A DNA stretch of 22,314 nt from the NCBI GenBank assembly GCA_028275005.1, contig JAQCNN010000121.1, positions 1 to 22,314 of the forward strand. The letters run 5' to 3'. Positions within the stretch are counted from its first letter, which is position 1, and each line of letters opens with the position of its first letter. Made by a program: the position numbers and the translations under genes. This document shows, piece after piece, positions 1 through 6,364 of the stretch. The DNA is from Salinirussus sp. Lineage in GTDB: Archaea; Halobacteriota; Halobacteria; Halobacteriales; Haloarculaceae. The notes beneath the pieces are model-generated. The model saw nothing but the letters and a program-made list of their open reading frames with translations. It was not told where the DNA came from and did no database searches.

Positions 1-66
1 AGCGACCGCTCGGAGTCGTTCCCCTCCGGCGCCACCGGCTGGGTCCGGCGGACGGTCAGTGGGTAG
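1..66 (+). CDS. 3' end of an unidentified protein-coding gene (partial)
   Basis: Frame 1 from the first base reads about 21 codons and ends in TAG at 64-66; the C-terminal peptide ends in SGATGWVRRTVSG. Nearly every codon in this frame ends in G or C, as in the real genes of the window, while the two other forward frames do not show this. That is the only evidence for coding; no domain can be named. The 5' part lies outside the window. Confidence 0.45.
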   Translation, partial: SDRSESFPSGATGWVRRTVSG

Positions 67-172
67 CGTGTCCTCGACCCGGCCGAACCGGGGTCGCGGT
101 TTCACCGGACCAGTGGCTGTAGTGCTGTGTCGAAACGACTTTCAGGATACTCCCGACATCAACGAATCGTCA
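67..172. other. Intergenic gap before the winged-helix gene
   Basis: About 100 bases between the preceding TAG and the ATG at 173. The reading frame of the regulator is open upstream, so a longer protein can be drawn from 59, but that extension has no domain-like sequence and poor third-position GC. No convincing TATA box is visible. A weak spaced inverted pair (TGTCG at 128-132, CGACA at 154-158) precedes the start and may be chance. Confidence 0.3.
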
Positions 173-448
173 ATGGAGAAGGCCCTGTGGTACCTGTTCG
201 CGGGCACGCGCGGCGGGGCAAACAGGGTCCGCATCATCCGCGAACTCGAGGAGCGACCGCGGAACGCGAACGAGCTGGCCGAGCGTCTCGGCGTCGACTA
301 CAACACCGTTACCCACCACCTGGATATGCTCGAAGAACACGACGTCGTCGACCCGGGCGAGCGCGACTACGGCAAACTGTACTTTCTCACCGACCGGTTC
401 GAGCGACACTGGGAGACCTTCGAGTCGATCACCGAGGAGGTGAGCTGA
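173..448 (+). CDS. Winged-helix (ArsR-like) transcriptional regulator
   Basis: A 91-residue protein that is almost entirely one winged helix-turn-helix DNA-binding domain. The recognition region reads NANELAERLGVDYNTVTHHL, followed by the wing (DVVDPGERDYGKLYFLTDRF). It carries no metal-binding cysteines or extra sensor domain, so if it senses anything it does so through dimerisation or a partner. I chose the ATG at 173 because the domain begins directly after it (MEKALWYLFAGTRGG); upstream ATG/GTG codons add unstructured, poorly coding residues. Its TGA (446-448) is followed one base later by the ATG of a small membrane protein, so the two are probably one transcript. Family assignment as ArsR-like is by motif only; target genes are unknown. 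Confidence 0.8.
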   Translation: MEKALWYLFAGTRGGANRVRIIRELEERPRNANELAERLGVDYNTVTHHLDMLEEHDVVDPGERDYGKLYFLTDRFERHWETFESITEEVS

Positions 449-449
449 G

Positions 450-746
450 ATGGCGATGGGTCCGGCGGTTATGGGTGCGGTAGGGTTGGCAGGGGTCAAC
501 GCCCTCATCCTGGTCGTCCTCTCGGGGGTCTGGGTCCGCAACTACCGGACGTTTCGGTCGAATCTCACCCTCGGGCTACTGGCGTTTGGCGTCGTACTGC
601 TCCTCGAGAATCTCGTCGCCATCTACTTCTTTTTCGGGATGGGGGCGCTGTACGCCGACAGCCCGCTGGTCGGCGAGGCGGTGCTCGTACTGCGGGGGCT
701 CCAGTTTCTGGCACTGGCCTTTCTGGGCTACGTGACCCTCCAGTAG
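450..746 (+). CDS. Small three-helix membrane protein, partner of the winged-helix regulator
   Basis: A 98-residue hydrophobic protein with three evident membrane segments: about residues 7-29 (GLAGVNALILVVLSGVWV), 40-63 (LGLLAFGVVLLLENLVAIYF) and 74-96 (EAVLVLRGLQFLALAFLGYV). A positively charged stretch after helix 1 (RNYRTFRSN) suggests that loop is cytoplasmic. It starts one base after the regulator's stop codon, so translation is likely coupled. In haloarchaea such regulator/small-membrane-protein pairs are common; I suspect a haloarchaeal DUF7521-type protein but cannot confirm it. Function unknown; a membrane sensor or regulated target are both possible. Confidence 0.7.
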   Translation: MAMGPAVMGAVGLAGVNALILVVLSGVWVRNYRTFRSNLTLGLLAFGVVLLLENLVAIYFFFGMGALYADSPLVGEAVLVLRGLQFLALAFLGYVTLQ

Positions 747-801
747 CCCAGGCCCCGTGACCGGCGCAAACGTCATACGCGGCCGGCCCCCGAACACAGA
801 T

Positions 802-1602
802 ATGGATATGCAGGTACGCGGAGCGGGCCCGGTCGAACCGTTTCTCGGGGCCCGCGACCTCTTTGTGACTGAGCGTGACCTTGACCGACCCGTCACCGTC
901 CGGGTCGTCGAGGACCCCGACGAACGGACCCGCGCCAGCCACACCGACGACGCCCACCGACTCACTATCTCCCGACAGGCGGCCACCTCGGCGATGGCCC
1001 GCGAACTCGCCCTCCACGAGTTCGCCCACATGCACCACTACGAGGCCGACCACCCCTCACACACCCAGTCCACCGAGGAGGCCATCTTCCTCGCGCTAGC
1101 GGGTCGGAGCGTCGAACAGCGCAAACTCACCCACTGCTACCAGATCGCAAACCACATGAAAGATATCTACGCCGACGACCTCTGGCTGGAGGTCGCTCCC
1201 GCCGACAAACTCGTTGCCTTTCTCGAGTCCTCGTTGGCGGCCGCAGTCGCCGACCGGCCGGAGGACCCGGGCGCCTGGGGGCGGGCGGCAACACCCCCAC
1301 AGGAGGAGGGGGAGTCGACACAGCCGGTCTCCCGGCTCACGTCGGCCGCCGACCCGGAGATCACCGCTGTCAACGCAGCCTTCGCGCTCGCACTCGTCGA
1401 GCGACACGACCTCGTCGCCGAGGACCACCGTCTCTACGACCTCGCGCACGCGGCTGCCGCCGACGCTCCCGAGATCGACCTCACGGAGTTCAAACACCAC
1501 TTCAGCTCGCTGGCGCCCGACCCCGACGAGAGCGAATACCGAAAGGCTCTCGTGGATGTCACACGCGCCTACGCCGGCGGGTCCGGGCCCGCGGCCGACT
1601 AG
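802..1602 (+). CDS. Haloarchaeal hypothetical protein with an HExxH zincin-like motif
   Basis: A 266-residue acidic, soluble protein. Its most telling element is HEFAH (residues 72-76) within ELALHEFAHMHHYE, the HExxH pattern that binds zinc and carries the catalytic glutamate in zincin metallopeptidases; conserved-looking E92/E93 about 16 residues later could supply a third ligand. A low-complexity acidic linker (about 150-180) separates this from a C-terminal helical region. No signal peptide or membrane helix is seen, so it is probably cytoplasmic. From memory this resembles the haloarchaea-restricted family DUF5781, which I cannot verify. Start: ATG at 802 (a second ATG at 808); the GTG at 757 would add an unconvincing N-terminus. 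The gene ends convergently with the biotin transporter operon, both using the same CTAG. Peptidase activity is inference from one motif. Confidence 0.7.
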   Translation: MDMQVRGAGPVEPFLGARDLFVTERDLDRPVTVRVVEDPDERTRASHTDDAHRLTISRQAATSAMARELALHEFAHMHHYEADHPSHTQSTEEAIFLALAGRSVEQRKLTHCYQIANHMKDIYADDLWLEVAPADKLVAFLESSLAAAVADRPEDPGAWGRAATPPQEEGESTQPVSRLTSAADPEITAVNAAFALALVERHDLVAEDHRLYDLAHAAAADAPEIDLTEFKHHFSSLAPDPDESEYRKALVDVTRAYAGGSGPAAD

Positions 1603-2303
1603 AGAAGCGGTGTCGCGGCCAGTAACACAGCCAGCGCGAGCACCGGGTAGTCCAGCCGCGAGAGCCGGAGTGTCGGCAGCGTCGGGTCGTAGGCAAAACA
1701 CCGGGCCCGGAGCGCGAGTGCCAGCCGGTCCGACCGGGCCAGCGCCCGCAGGACCGACAGGGTCGCGAGCCGGCTCGCGCGGTCCCGTAACGACCGCCTA
1801 TCGCCTCCGCGTGCGCGGACCGCCTCCCGGATCCGGCGCACGTCCGCGCGGACGACGGGCACGAACCGGACGGTCAACCCCACGCCGACACCGAGCAGCT
1901 GTCCGGGGCGACCCGGGACGGTCCGCTGGATTGCAGCCCGGGTGTCCCGGACGGGCGTCGAGTAGACGAACGCGGCGCTGACGAGCAACACCGGCACCAC
2001 GCGCGCAACCGCCCGCAACGACGCCACGGCGGGGTCGACCCGGAACCACGGCGGCCCGAGCACGACCCCGCCGAGTGCCGGTCCGAGCGCGAGGACGAGC
2101 ACCACGACACGGTACGCCCACAGCACGCGGACCGGCGAGAGGCGCGCGGCGGCCAGACAGACCAGCCCAGCCCCGGTCATCGCGGCCAGCCACGCAGGCG
2201 TCGGCCGGGCGAAGACCGCAACCGCGAACCCCGCCTGGAAGGCGAGCTTCGAGCGGGGGCCGAGGCGGTGGGCGAGGCTGTTACCGGGCCGGTAGGTCAG
2301 CAT
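1599..2303 (-). CDS. bioN: Energy-coupling factor transporter transmembrane protein (EcfT/BioN type)
   Basis: A 234-residue membrane protein, the T component that couples ATP hydrolysis by the neighbouring ATPase to substrate movement by the S component BioY. Hydrophobic segments occur near residues 22-52, 64-84, 98-115, 134-150 and 219-233. The two cytoplasmic coupling motifs of the family are visible: ARG at 164-166 and a second Ala-Arg-x (ARC, 200-202) about 35 residues later; these are the helices that dock into the ATPase groove. Its ATG overlaps the ATPase gene by 7 bases, so the three genes bioY-bioM-bioN form one operon read leftward. Length is near the family norm. The symbol is given from operon context with bioY; a shared EcfT serving other S components cannot be excluded. 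Confidence 0.85.
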   Translation of the reverse strand: MLTYRPGNSLAHRLGPRSKLAFQAGFAVAVFARPTPAWLAAMTGAGLVCLAAARLSPVRVLWAYRVVVLVLALGPALGGVVLGPPWFRVDPAVASLRAVARVVPVLLVSAAFVYSTPVRDTRAAIQRTVPGRPGQLLGVGVGLTVRFVPVVRADVRRIREAVRARGGDRRSLRDRASRLATLSVLRALARSDRLALALRARCFAYDPTLPTLRLSRLDYPVLALAVLLAATPLL

Positions 2304-3001
2304 TCCGGGACGCGCACGCCCAGGTCGGGTAGCCGGTGACGGGCCGATGTGGGGTCGGTGTCGACGGCGACCTGTCCGTCCCGCAGACCGAGCACACGGT
2401 CGGCCCGCGAGAGGACATCGCGCAGGTCGTGTGTGACGACGACGATACTGGTCCCCTCGAGATAGCGGTCCTCGAGGTGTTCGAGCACGGAGCGACGGGC
2501 CGGCCAGTCCAGCCCTGCAAAGGGCTCATCCAGCACCAGGTGGGTAGGGGCCATCGCGAGCGCGCCAGCGACCGCAACCCGGGCCTGCTCGCCGCCCGAG
2601 AGTGCGTCGATCCGCTCGTCCTCGCGGCCGGCCATGTCGACAGCCGCCAGGGCCTCCGCGACCCGGCGGTCGACCGCCGCCCGGTCGAGCCCGAGATTCT
2701 CCGGGCCGAACGCGACATCGGCCCCGACCGTCGCGGCGACAAACTGGTCCCGGGGCTGCTGGAACACCATCCCGACGGCCGTCCGTGCGGCGACCGGGTC
2801 CTCGACGGCCGGGCGGCCGTTCACCAGCACTGTGCCCTCGTCGGGCGCGAGTAGTGCGTTGAAGTGCCTGACGAGTGTCGTCTTTCCGCTGCCGTTCGAG
2901 CCGGCAACGACGACCCACTCGCCGTCCGGGATGGTAACGGAGACGCCGTCGACGGCCGGCACACCGTCGTACCGGTGGACGAGGTCCCGGACCGCTATCA
3001 T
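2297..3001 (-). CDS. bioM: Energy-coupling factor ABC transporter ATP-binding protein (BioM type)
   Basis: A 234-residue ABC ATPase that powers the biotin ECF transporter. All catalytic motifs are present: Walker A GSNGSGKTT (34-42), Q-loop FQQPRDQF (80-87), signature LSGGEQ (134-139), Walker B HLVLDEP (154-160) with catalytic E159, D-loop FAGLD, and H-loop VVTHD (188-192). The QQP-x2-Q pattern in the Q-loop is typical of ECF/CbiO-type ATPases. The start at 3001 overlaps the bioY stop by four bases (ATGA), which favours it over an upstream start at 3130 lying inside bioY. A single ATPase gene implies a homodimeric ATPase in the complex. The protein sits on the cytoplasmic face, bound to BioN. 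Confidence 0.9.
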   Translation of the reverse strand: MIAVRDLVHRYDGVPAVDGVSVTIPDGEWVVVAGSNGSGKTTLVRHFNALLAPDEGTVLVNGRPAVEDPVAARTAVGMVFQQPRDQFVAATVGADVAFGPENLGLDRAAVDRRVAEALAAVDMAGREDERIDALSGGEQARVAVAGALAMAPTHLVLDEPFAGLDWPARRSVLEHLEDRYLEGTSIVVVTHDLRDVLSRADRVLGLRDGQVAVDTDPTSARHRLPDLGVRVPEC

Positions 3002-3585
3002 GCGGCTCGGCGGAGCGCCTCGTTTCCACTCGAAACGGCAGCGACGGTCAGCGCCGCCTTCAGCGCGTCCGGGGGGAGAAACGGGCCCATGACGGTCGCG
3101 GCCGCCCCCAGGGGGATGCCCTGCACCCACGCGAACCAGGGGACCCCAGCCGCGTAGATGACCGCGATGCCGACCGCGAGTGCGGCGGTCAGTGTGACCA
3201 CCGACACCTCTCGGAGGTCACGCGGTTCGGTGCGGCGGTGGACAACGGCGCCGACGAGCACCGCAGCGAGCAGGAACCCGACGAGAAACCCCCCTGTCGG
3301 GCCGAGGAAGTACCCGAGCCCGGCGTTACCGTTCGAGAAGACCGGAGCCCCGGCGAGCCCGACGACGACGTACAGTGAGAGTGCAAAGCCCCCCCAGACG
3401 GGCCCGAGCAGAAGGCCGGCGAAGAAGACGCCGAAGGGCTGGAGTGAGAAGGGAACGGCGACCCCGGGAACCGGTATCGACACGTACGCCAGGACTGCCG
3501 TTAGCGCGGCGAGGAGGACGGCCGATGCGAGGTGGCGGACGGTCCGGTCACCGACCAGTTCGACGGACTCGTATTGTTCTGTCAC
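2998..3585 (-). CDS. bioY: Biotin transporter BioY (ECF S component)
   Basis: A 195-residue integral membrane protein, the biotin-binding S component. Family features: an N-terminal hydrophobic helix (about 18-38), LLLGPVWGG (58-66), and the hallmark region GLAGAPVFSNGNAGLGYFLG (76-95) followed by PTGGFLVGF, which forms part of the biotin pocket in BioY proteins; further helices at about 98-115, 127-147 and 157-186. The start is a GTG at 3585. It is the first gene of a three-gene leftward operon (ATGA overlap with the ATPase). A TATA-like AT-rich patch and an imperfect inverted repeat lie just upstream and may be a control site. Biotin specificity is inferred from strong resemblance to BioY rather than tested. 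Confidence 0.9.
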   Translation of the reverse strand: MTEQYESVELVGDRTVRHLASAVLLAALTAVLAYVSIPVPGVAVPFSLQPFGVFFAGLLLGPVWGGFALSLYVVVGLAGAPVFSNGNAGLGYFLGPTGGFLVGFLLAAVLVGAVVHRRTEPRDLREVSVVTLTAALAVGIAVIYAAGVPWFAWVQGIPLGAAATVMGPFLPPDALKAALTVAAVSSGNEALRRAA

Positions 3586-3600
3586 GTACGGTGGTGTGAC

Positions 3601-3627
3601 GTCAACCGAGAAAAGCGAGTTGATTTA
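3601..3627 (-). promoter_or_regulatory. Putative bioY promoter with overlapping inverted repeat
   Basis: GTCAAC (3601-3606) and GTTGAT (3619-3624) form an imperfect inverted repeat (five of six positions, TCAAC/GTTGA) with a 12-base spacer. On the minus strand a TAAAT TATA-like patch (about 3622-3627) overlaps its distal arm, about 38 bases before the GTG. BirA-type biotin repressor operators are known to have widely spaced inverted arms ending in AACC/GGTT; the left arm here reads GTCAACC. The overlap with the promoter suggests repression, but the match is weak. Confidence 0.3.
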
Positions 3628-3701
3628 CGAGGCGGGCGGGCCTCCCTGACAGACGGCTGACCCCAGGAGCGGTTTGGCGTGATAGAGCAACAGAAGGAGA
3701 G

Positions 3702-3715
3702 CCAGTGTGGACTGG
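3702..3715 (-). terminator. Small hairpin after rps7, possible terminator
   Basis: CCAGT and ACTGG form a perfect 5-bp stem with a four-base loop starting six bases after the rps7 stop. On the transcribed strand it is followed by the pyrimidine-rich CTCTCCTTCTG. It could help end the rps12-rps7 transcript before bioY; a weak call because there is no clear T run. Confidence 0.3.
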
Positions 3716-3720
3716 TCGTA

Positions 3721-4323
3721 TTAACGGGCGGCGGCGGCGACGCGCTCTTTCTCCTCTTTCTGGTTGACGGCGTAGGTGGAGACGTCGTTGTTGGCGGCGC
3801 CGATGAGCTGTTGGGCAACGGCGTCGGCGGCGTCGGTGTCGGTCTTGAAGGAGTCGCCCTGGACCCCCTCGGCGATGAACTTGAGCGCCTGGTCGACCCG
3901 GCGCTGTGGGGAGATGTCGACAGCCTTCGGGACGGAGATCCCGCCGTACTTCAGGCGGACAGTCTCCTCACGCGGCGCCGTGTTCTCGATGGCCCCGACG
4001 AGCACCTGAATGGGGTTCTCGTCGGTCCGGCTGTGGATGGTCTCGAAGGCATCTTGGACGAGTGTGGTGGCCAACTGCTTTTTCCCGGTGTTCTCGTCGG
4101 TCTGCATCAGGCGGTTGATCAGCCGCTCGACGATGCAGATGTCACTTTTCTTGAACTGCTTGTCAGTGTGCCGACCCATCGTGTGTGCGATAGGCGTAAC
4201 CGTGATGTACCGCTCGGTGGAGGGGTCGCCGTACTCGATGTCGTCGACGCTCCAGCGCTGGAAGAGCAGAGCGTCGCTGTCCTCGCTGCCGGGCGCGTCG
4301 GGTTCGGGCTGGTCGGTGCTCAT
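3721..4323 (-). CDS. rps7: 30S ribosomal protein S7 (uS7, archaeal type)
   Basis: A 200-residue small-subunit protein that binds the 3' major domain of 16S rRNA and organises the subunit head near the exit-site tRNA. Archaeal S7 features are plain: IVERLINRLMQ, the GKKQLATTLVQDAFETIH helix, NPIQVLVGAIENTAPREETV, and GGISVPKAVDISPQRRVDQA. About 25 acidic N-terminal residues (rich in D, E, P, S) precede the conserved fold, a usual halophilic extension. The ATG at 4323 overlaps the rps12 stop by four bases (ATGA), so the two are translationally coupled. EF-2, often near this pair in archaea, is not downstream here; the biotin operon follows instead. Confidence 0.96.
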   Translation of the reverse strand: MSTDQPEPDAPGSEDSDALLFQRWSVDDIEYGDPSTERYITVTPIAHTMGRHTDKQFKKSDICIVERLINRLMQTDENTGKKQLATTLVQDAFETIHSRTDENPIQVLVGAIENTAPREETVRLKYGGISVPKAVDISPQRRVDQALKFIAEGVQGDSFKTDTDAADAVAQQLIGAANNDVSTYAVNQKEEKERVAAAAR

Positions 4324-4748
4324 CTGACTGGCTTCTCCGCGTTGCCCCGCACCAGTTCGATCAGCGAGACGCCGTTTACCTTCTCGACCTTGTAGTTGAC
4401 CCCGGAGAGGTCACCCATCGCACGGCCCTTCGCACCGCCGATGCCCGCGATGGTCACCTCGTCGTGTTCGTCGATGAAGGAGATAGCGCCGTCACCGGGA
4501 CAGAAGGCGGTGACCTGCTTGCCGTTTTTGATGAGCTGGACCCGGACACACTTCCGGATGGCCGAGTTGGGCTGTTTCGCTTCGATGCCGACCTTCTCGA
4601 GGACAATACCCCGTCCCTGTGGGGCACCCTCCAGGGGGTCCGACTTCTCCCCGAGGCCCCGCTCGCGGCGCGCGTACTCCGAGTCGGACCACCGTCGGTT
4701 CTGGCGGTCCTTCTTGAGCTTCCGCGCGGCGTACTTGCCGTTTGCCAT
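4320..4748 (-). CDS. rps12: 30S ribosomal protein S12 (uS12, archaeal type)
   Basis: A 142-residue basic protein of the decoding centre. The conserved segment KQPNSAIRKCVRVQLIKNGK (58-77) contains the universally conserved PNSA loop that contacts the 16S rRNA decoding site, followed by TAFCPGDGAISFIDEHDEV and GIGGAKGRAMGDLSGVNYKV. The N-terminal MANGKYAARKLKKDRQNRRW is the archaeal/eukaryotic-type extension. The ATG at 4748 gives this usual N-terminus; the GTG at 4757 adds only three residues. It overlaps rps7 by four bases. Because an opposite-strand gene separates it from nusA, it must have its own promoter; a TATA-like TTTAAG lies just upstream. Confidence 0.96.
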   Translation of the reverse strand: MANGKYAARKLKKDRQNRRWSDSEYARRERGLGEKSDPLEGAPQGRGIVLEKVGIEAKQPNSAIRKCVRVQLIKNGKQVTAFCPGDGAISFIDEHDEVTIAGIGGAKGRAMGDLSGVNYKVEKVNGVSLIELVRGNAEKPVR

Positions 4749-4773
4749 AGTGGACACTGCTACCCCCCCGAGC

Positions 4774-4782
4774 CACTTAAAC
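4774..4782 (-). promoter_or_regulatory. Putative TATA box for rps12-rps7
   Basis: On the minus strand GTTTAAGTGG reads as a haloarchaeal TATA element centred about 30 bases upstream of the rps12 ATG. With the usual archaeal spacing of about 25 bases from TATA to start site, transcription would begin within a few bases of the ATG, giving a nearly leaderless mRNA as is common in haloarchaea. Confidence 0.5.
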
Positions 4783-4860
4783 GTCGTCTTTCGGGTGCGG
4801 ACGGCAAGACATACACCACCAGTCGGCCAACAGTACGGTCATGAACGGGCGTGAGCAGCG

Positions 4861-5726
4861 GTGACAGTGCTCGACCAGTTCCGGCTCGACGGCGACGTGG
4901 CGCTGGTGACGGGCGCCGCCGGCGGGGTCGGTGGTGCCCTCGCCGAGGCGATGGCCGAAAGCGGGGCTGACGTCGCGGTGGCCGACATCGACGAGGAGGG
5001 GCTCGACACGGTCGCCGACCGGCTGACCGCGGAGACCGGGGCAACCGTCGAGCCCGTCGTCGCCGACGTCAGCGACGAAACGGCGGTCGAGCGGATGGTC
5101 GACCGGACGGTCGAGGCGCTGGGCGGTCTCGACGTTGTCTTTCCGAACGCCGGGGTTGCCGTACAAGGCGGGCCAGCACCGACCTACGACATGGACGACT
5201 GGGACGACCTGATGGACGTCAACCTCCGCGGGGCGTTTATGACTGCGCGGGCGGCGACCGCACACATGGTCGACCACGGCGGCGGCCGGGTGGTCATGAC
5301 AGCCTCGATTCTCGGGTTCAACGGCACCCAGCGCGACGGGCTCGCGGCCTACACCGCCGCAAAGGGCGGTGTCGTCCAGCTGACGCGCCAGTTGGCCGGC
5401 GAACTCGCCGACCAGGGGGTCCGGGTCAACGCTATCGCGCCGGGGCTGGTCGAAACCGCGATGACCGAGGACGGGATGGCGAGACTGAGTGACGAGGACG
5501 GCTCACTCATACTGCTGGCTGTAACTGTCTTAAGATATTCGCGACCCGGGGTCGCGAAATCCGTTACAGACTTACAGCCGGCAGTATCAGCAGGAGCATC
5601 GTCCCCGCCGGACGGATCGGCCAACCCGCTGACCTGAAGGGAATAGCGGTGTATCTCGCCAGCGAAGCCGCGAGCTACACGACCGGCGAGGTCGTCCTCG
5701 TCGACGGGGGAATGAACGCAGTCTGA
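4861..5726 (+). pseudogene. Short-chain dehydrogenase/reductase gene broken by a palindromic element
   Basis: An SDR oxidoreductase reading frame, GTG start at 4861. The first 215 codons show the full classical SDR core: nucleotide-binding VTGAAGGVG (16-24), NAG (96-98), catalytic N121, S149, and Y164-x3-K168, then the APGLVET loop. At 5506 an 85-bp palindromic repeat interrupts the gene. Reading straight through gives 43 junk codons and TGA at 5635-5637. Beyond the element, in another frame, the missing SDR C-terminus resumes at about 5595 (SIVPAGRIGQPADLKGIAVY, then YTTGEVVLVDGGMNAV) and stops at 5724-5726. The shift between halves is 2 modulo 3, so the insertion is not neutral. The encoded protein would lack the last strand and dimer/substrate helices; probably inactive. 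It lies on the opposite strand between nusA and rps12, where haloarchaea normally have no gene. Confidence 0.85.
5506..5590 (-). repeat. Palindromic element copy A (85 bp, inside the SDR gene)
   Basis: An imperfect palindrome with outer arms CTCATACTGCTGGCTGTAA (left) and the complement of CTGATACTGCCGGCTGTAA (right), and a GC-rich centre CGCGACCCGGGGTCGCG. Read on the minus strand it aligns over its whole length to copies B and C, so it is in inverse orientation. It has one C fewer in the centre (85 instead of 86 bp). Similarity to the other copies ends exactly at CTG...GAG. A two-base CA is found on both flanks, too short to count as a sure target duplication. No ORF inside. Confidence 0.9.
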
Positions 5727-5788
5727 GGCAGGGCCACTCGGCGCCGGTATCGCTGTCGGCGGTGACTGGCTGTGGCTGGTCGTCGGGC

Positions 5789-5874
5789 CTGATACTGCCG
5801 GCTGTACGTCTGTAACGAATTTCGCGACCCCGGGGTCGCGGATAGCTTCAAACAGTTACAGCCAGCAGTATGAG
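5789..5874 (+). repeat. Palindromic element copy B (86 bp)
   Basis: Begins CTGATACTGCCGGCTGTAC and ends TTACAGCCAGCAGTATGAG, with the perfect 18-bp palindrome CGCGACCCCGGGGTCGCG at the centre. It differs from copy C at two of 86 positions by eye. It lies between the broken SDR gene and the 3' end of nusA, 198 bp from copy A and in opposite orientation to it. If transcribed it would form a long hairpin of two roughly 43-base arms, so it could also affect the end of the rpo-nusA transcript. Confidence 0.9.
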
Positions 5875-5907
5875 GCTCTGTGGCACAGGGCGGAGACAGA
5901 AGCGGGC

Positions 5908-5920
5908 CCCGGTAGCCGGG
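5908..5920 (-). terminator. GC hairpin after nusA
   Basis: CCCGG-TAG-CCGGG, a perfect 5-bp stem with a three-base loop, about 15 bases past the nusA stop and followed by palindrome copy B about 30 bases further. It has no T run, so it is a weak candidate for a processing or termination structure at the end of the long rpo operon. Confidence 0.25.
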
Positions 5921-5935
5921 TCAGGCCGGGCCGGG

Positions 5936-6358
5936 TCAGGTTAACTCGATCCCGTCGATATCGAAGTGACGGTCGGCCAGCACACGGGCGGCGTCGATGT
6001 TTTTCCCGCCGGCGCCGATGGCGGCGCCGTGGTCCTCCTGTGCCACCTCGGCGTAGGCGACAGTGTCGTCGTTCTCGCTTATTGTGACGTTGTAGACCGC
6101 CGCCGGCGCAAGCGCGTTTGCCACAAAGTCCGCCGGGGTCGGGGCGTCCTCGACGAGCTTTACCTCGCGGTCCAGCCGCTTCTCGACGCGCTTGACGTTC
6201 TCGCCGCCGGCGCCGATCGCCTGGCCCATCTCGCCGGCCGTCACCAGGAACACGACCCGGTCGTGGTCGTCGTCGACGATACAGTCACGCGCGGTCGCAT
6301 CGGTCTCCTCCTCGAACAGCGCGAGCAGGCGGCGGGCCTCGTCCGACAGCCGGATCAT
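5936..6358 (-). CDS. nusA: Archaeal NusA-like transcription factor (two KH domains)
   Basis: A 140-residue RNA-binding protein made of two KH domains, each with the GxxG loop that contacts RNA: IGAGGENVKRVEKRL (about 48-62) and IGAGGKNIDAARVLA (about 113-127). Bacterial NusA has additional N-terminal and S1 domains; archaeal NusA has only the KH pair, so the length is normal. It is thought to act in elongation/termination or rRNA transcription with RNA polymerase. It starts six bases after the rpoA'' stop and is the last gene of the rpoH-rpoB''-rpoB'-rpoA'-rpoA'' operon. In other haloarchaea rps12 usually follows directly; here an inserted SDR pseudogene and two palindromes intervene. Confidence 0.93.
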   Translation of the reverse strand: MIRLSDEARRLLALFEEETDATARDCIVDDDHDRVVFLVTAGEMGQAIGAGGENVKRVEKRLDREVKLVEDAPTPADFVANALAPAAVYNVTISENDDTVAYAEVAQEDHGAAIGAGGKNIDAARVLADRHFDIDGIELT

Positions 6359-6364
6359 CGCCGC

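Noticed and set aside
3001..3130. Upstream start for the bioM-like ATPase
   Set aside because: It would place 43 extra residues inside bioY with no ABC-domain character; the ATGA overlap at 3001 is typical.
3679..4395. Open frame of 238 codons on the plus strand
   Set aside because: Antisense to rps7, which is clearly the coding strand.
5789..5874. Palindrome copy B as the intrinsic terminator of the rpo operon
   Set aside because: The same sequence occurs inside a gene (copy A) and beside a tRNA (copy C) with identical limits and no T run, which fits a dispersed repeat better. A side effect on termination remains possible.
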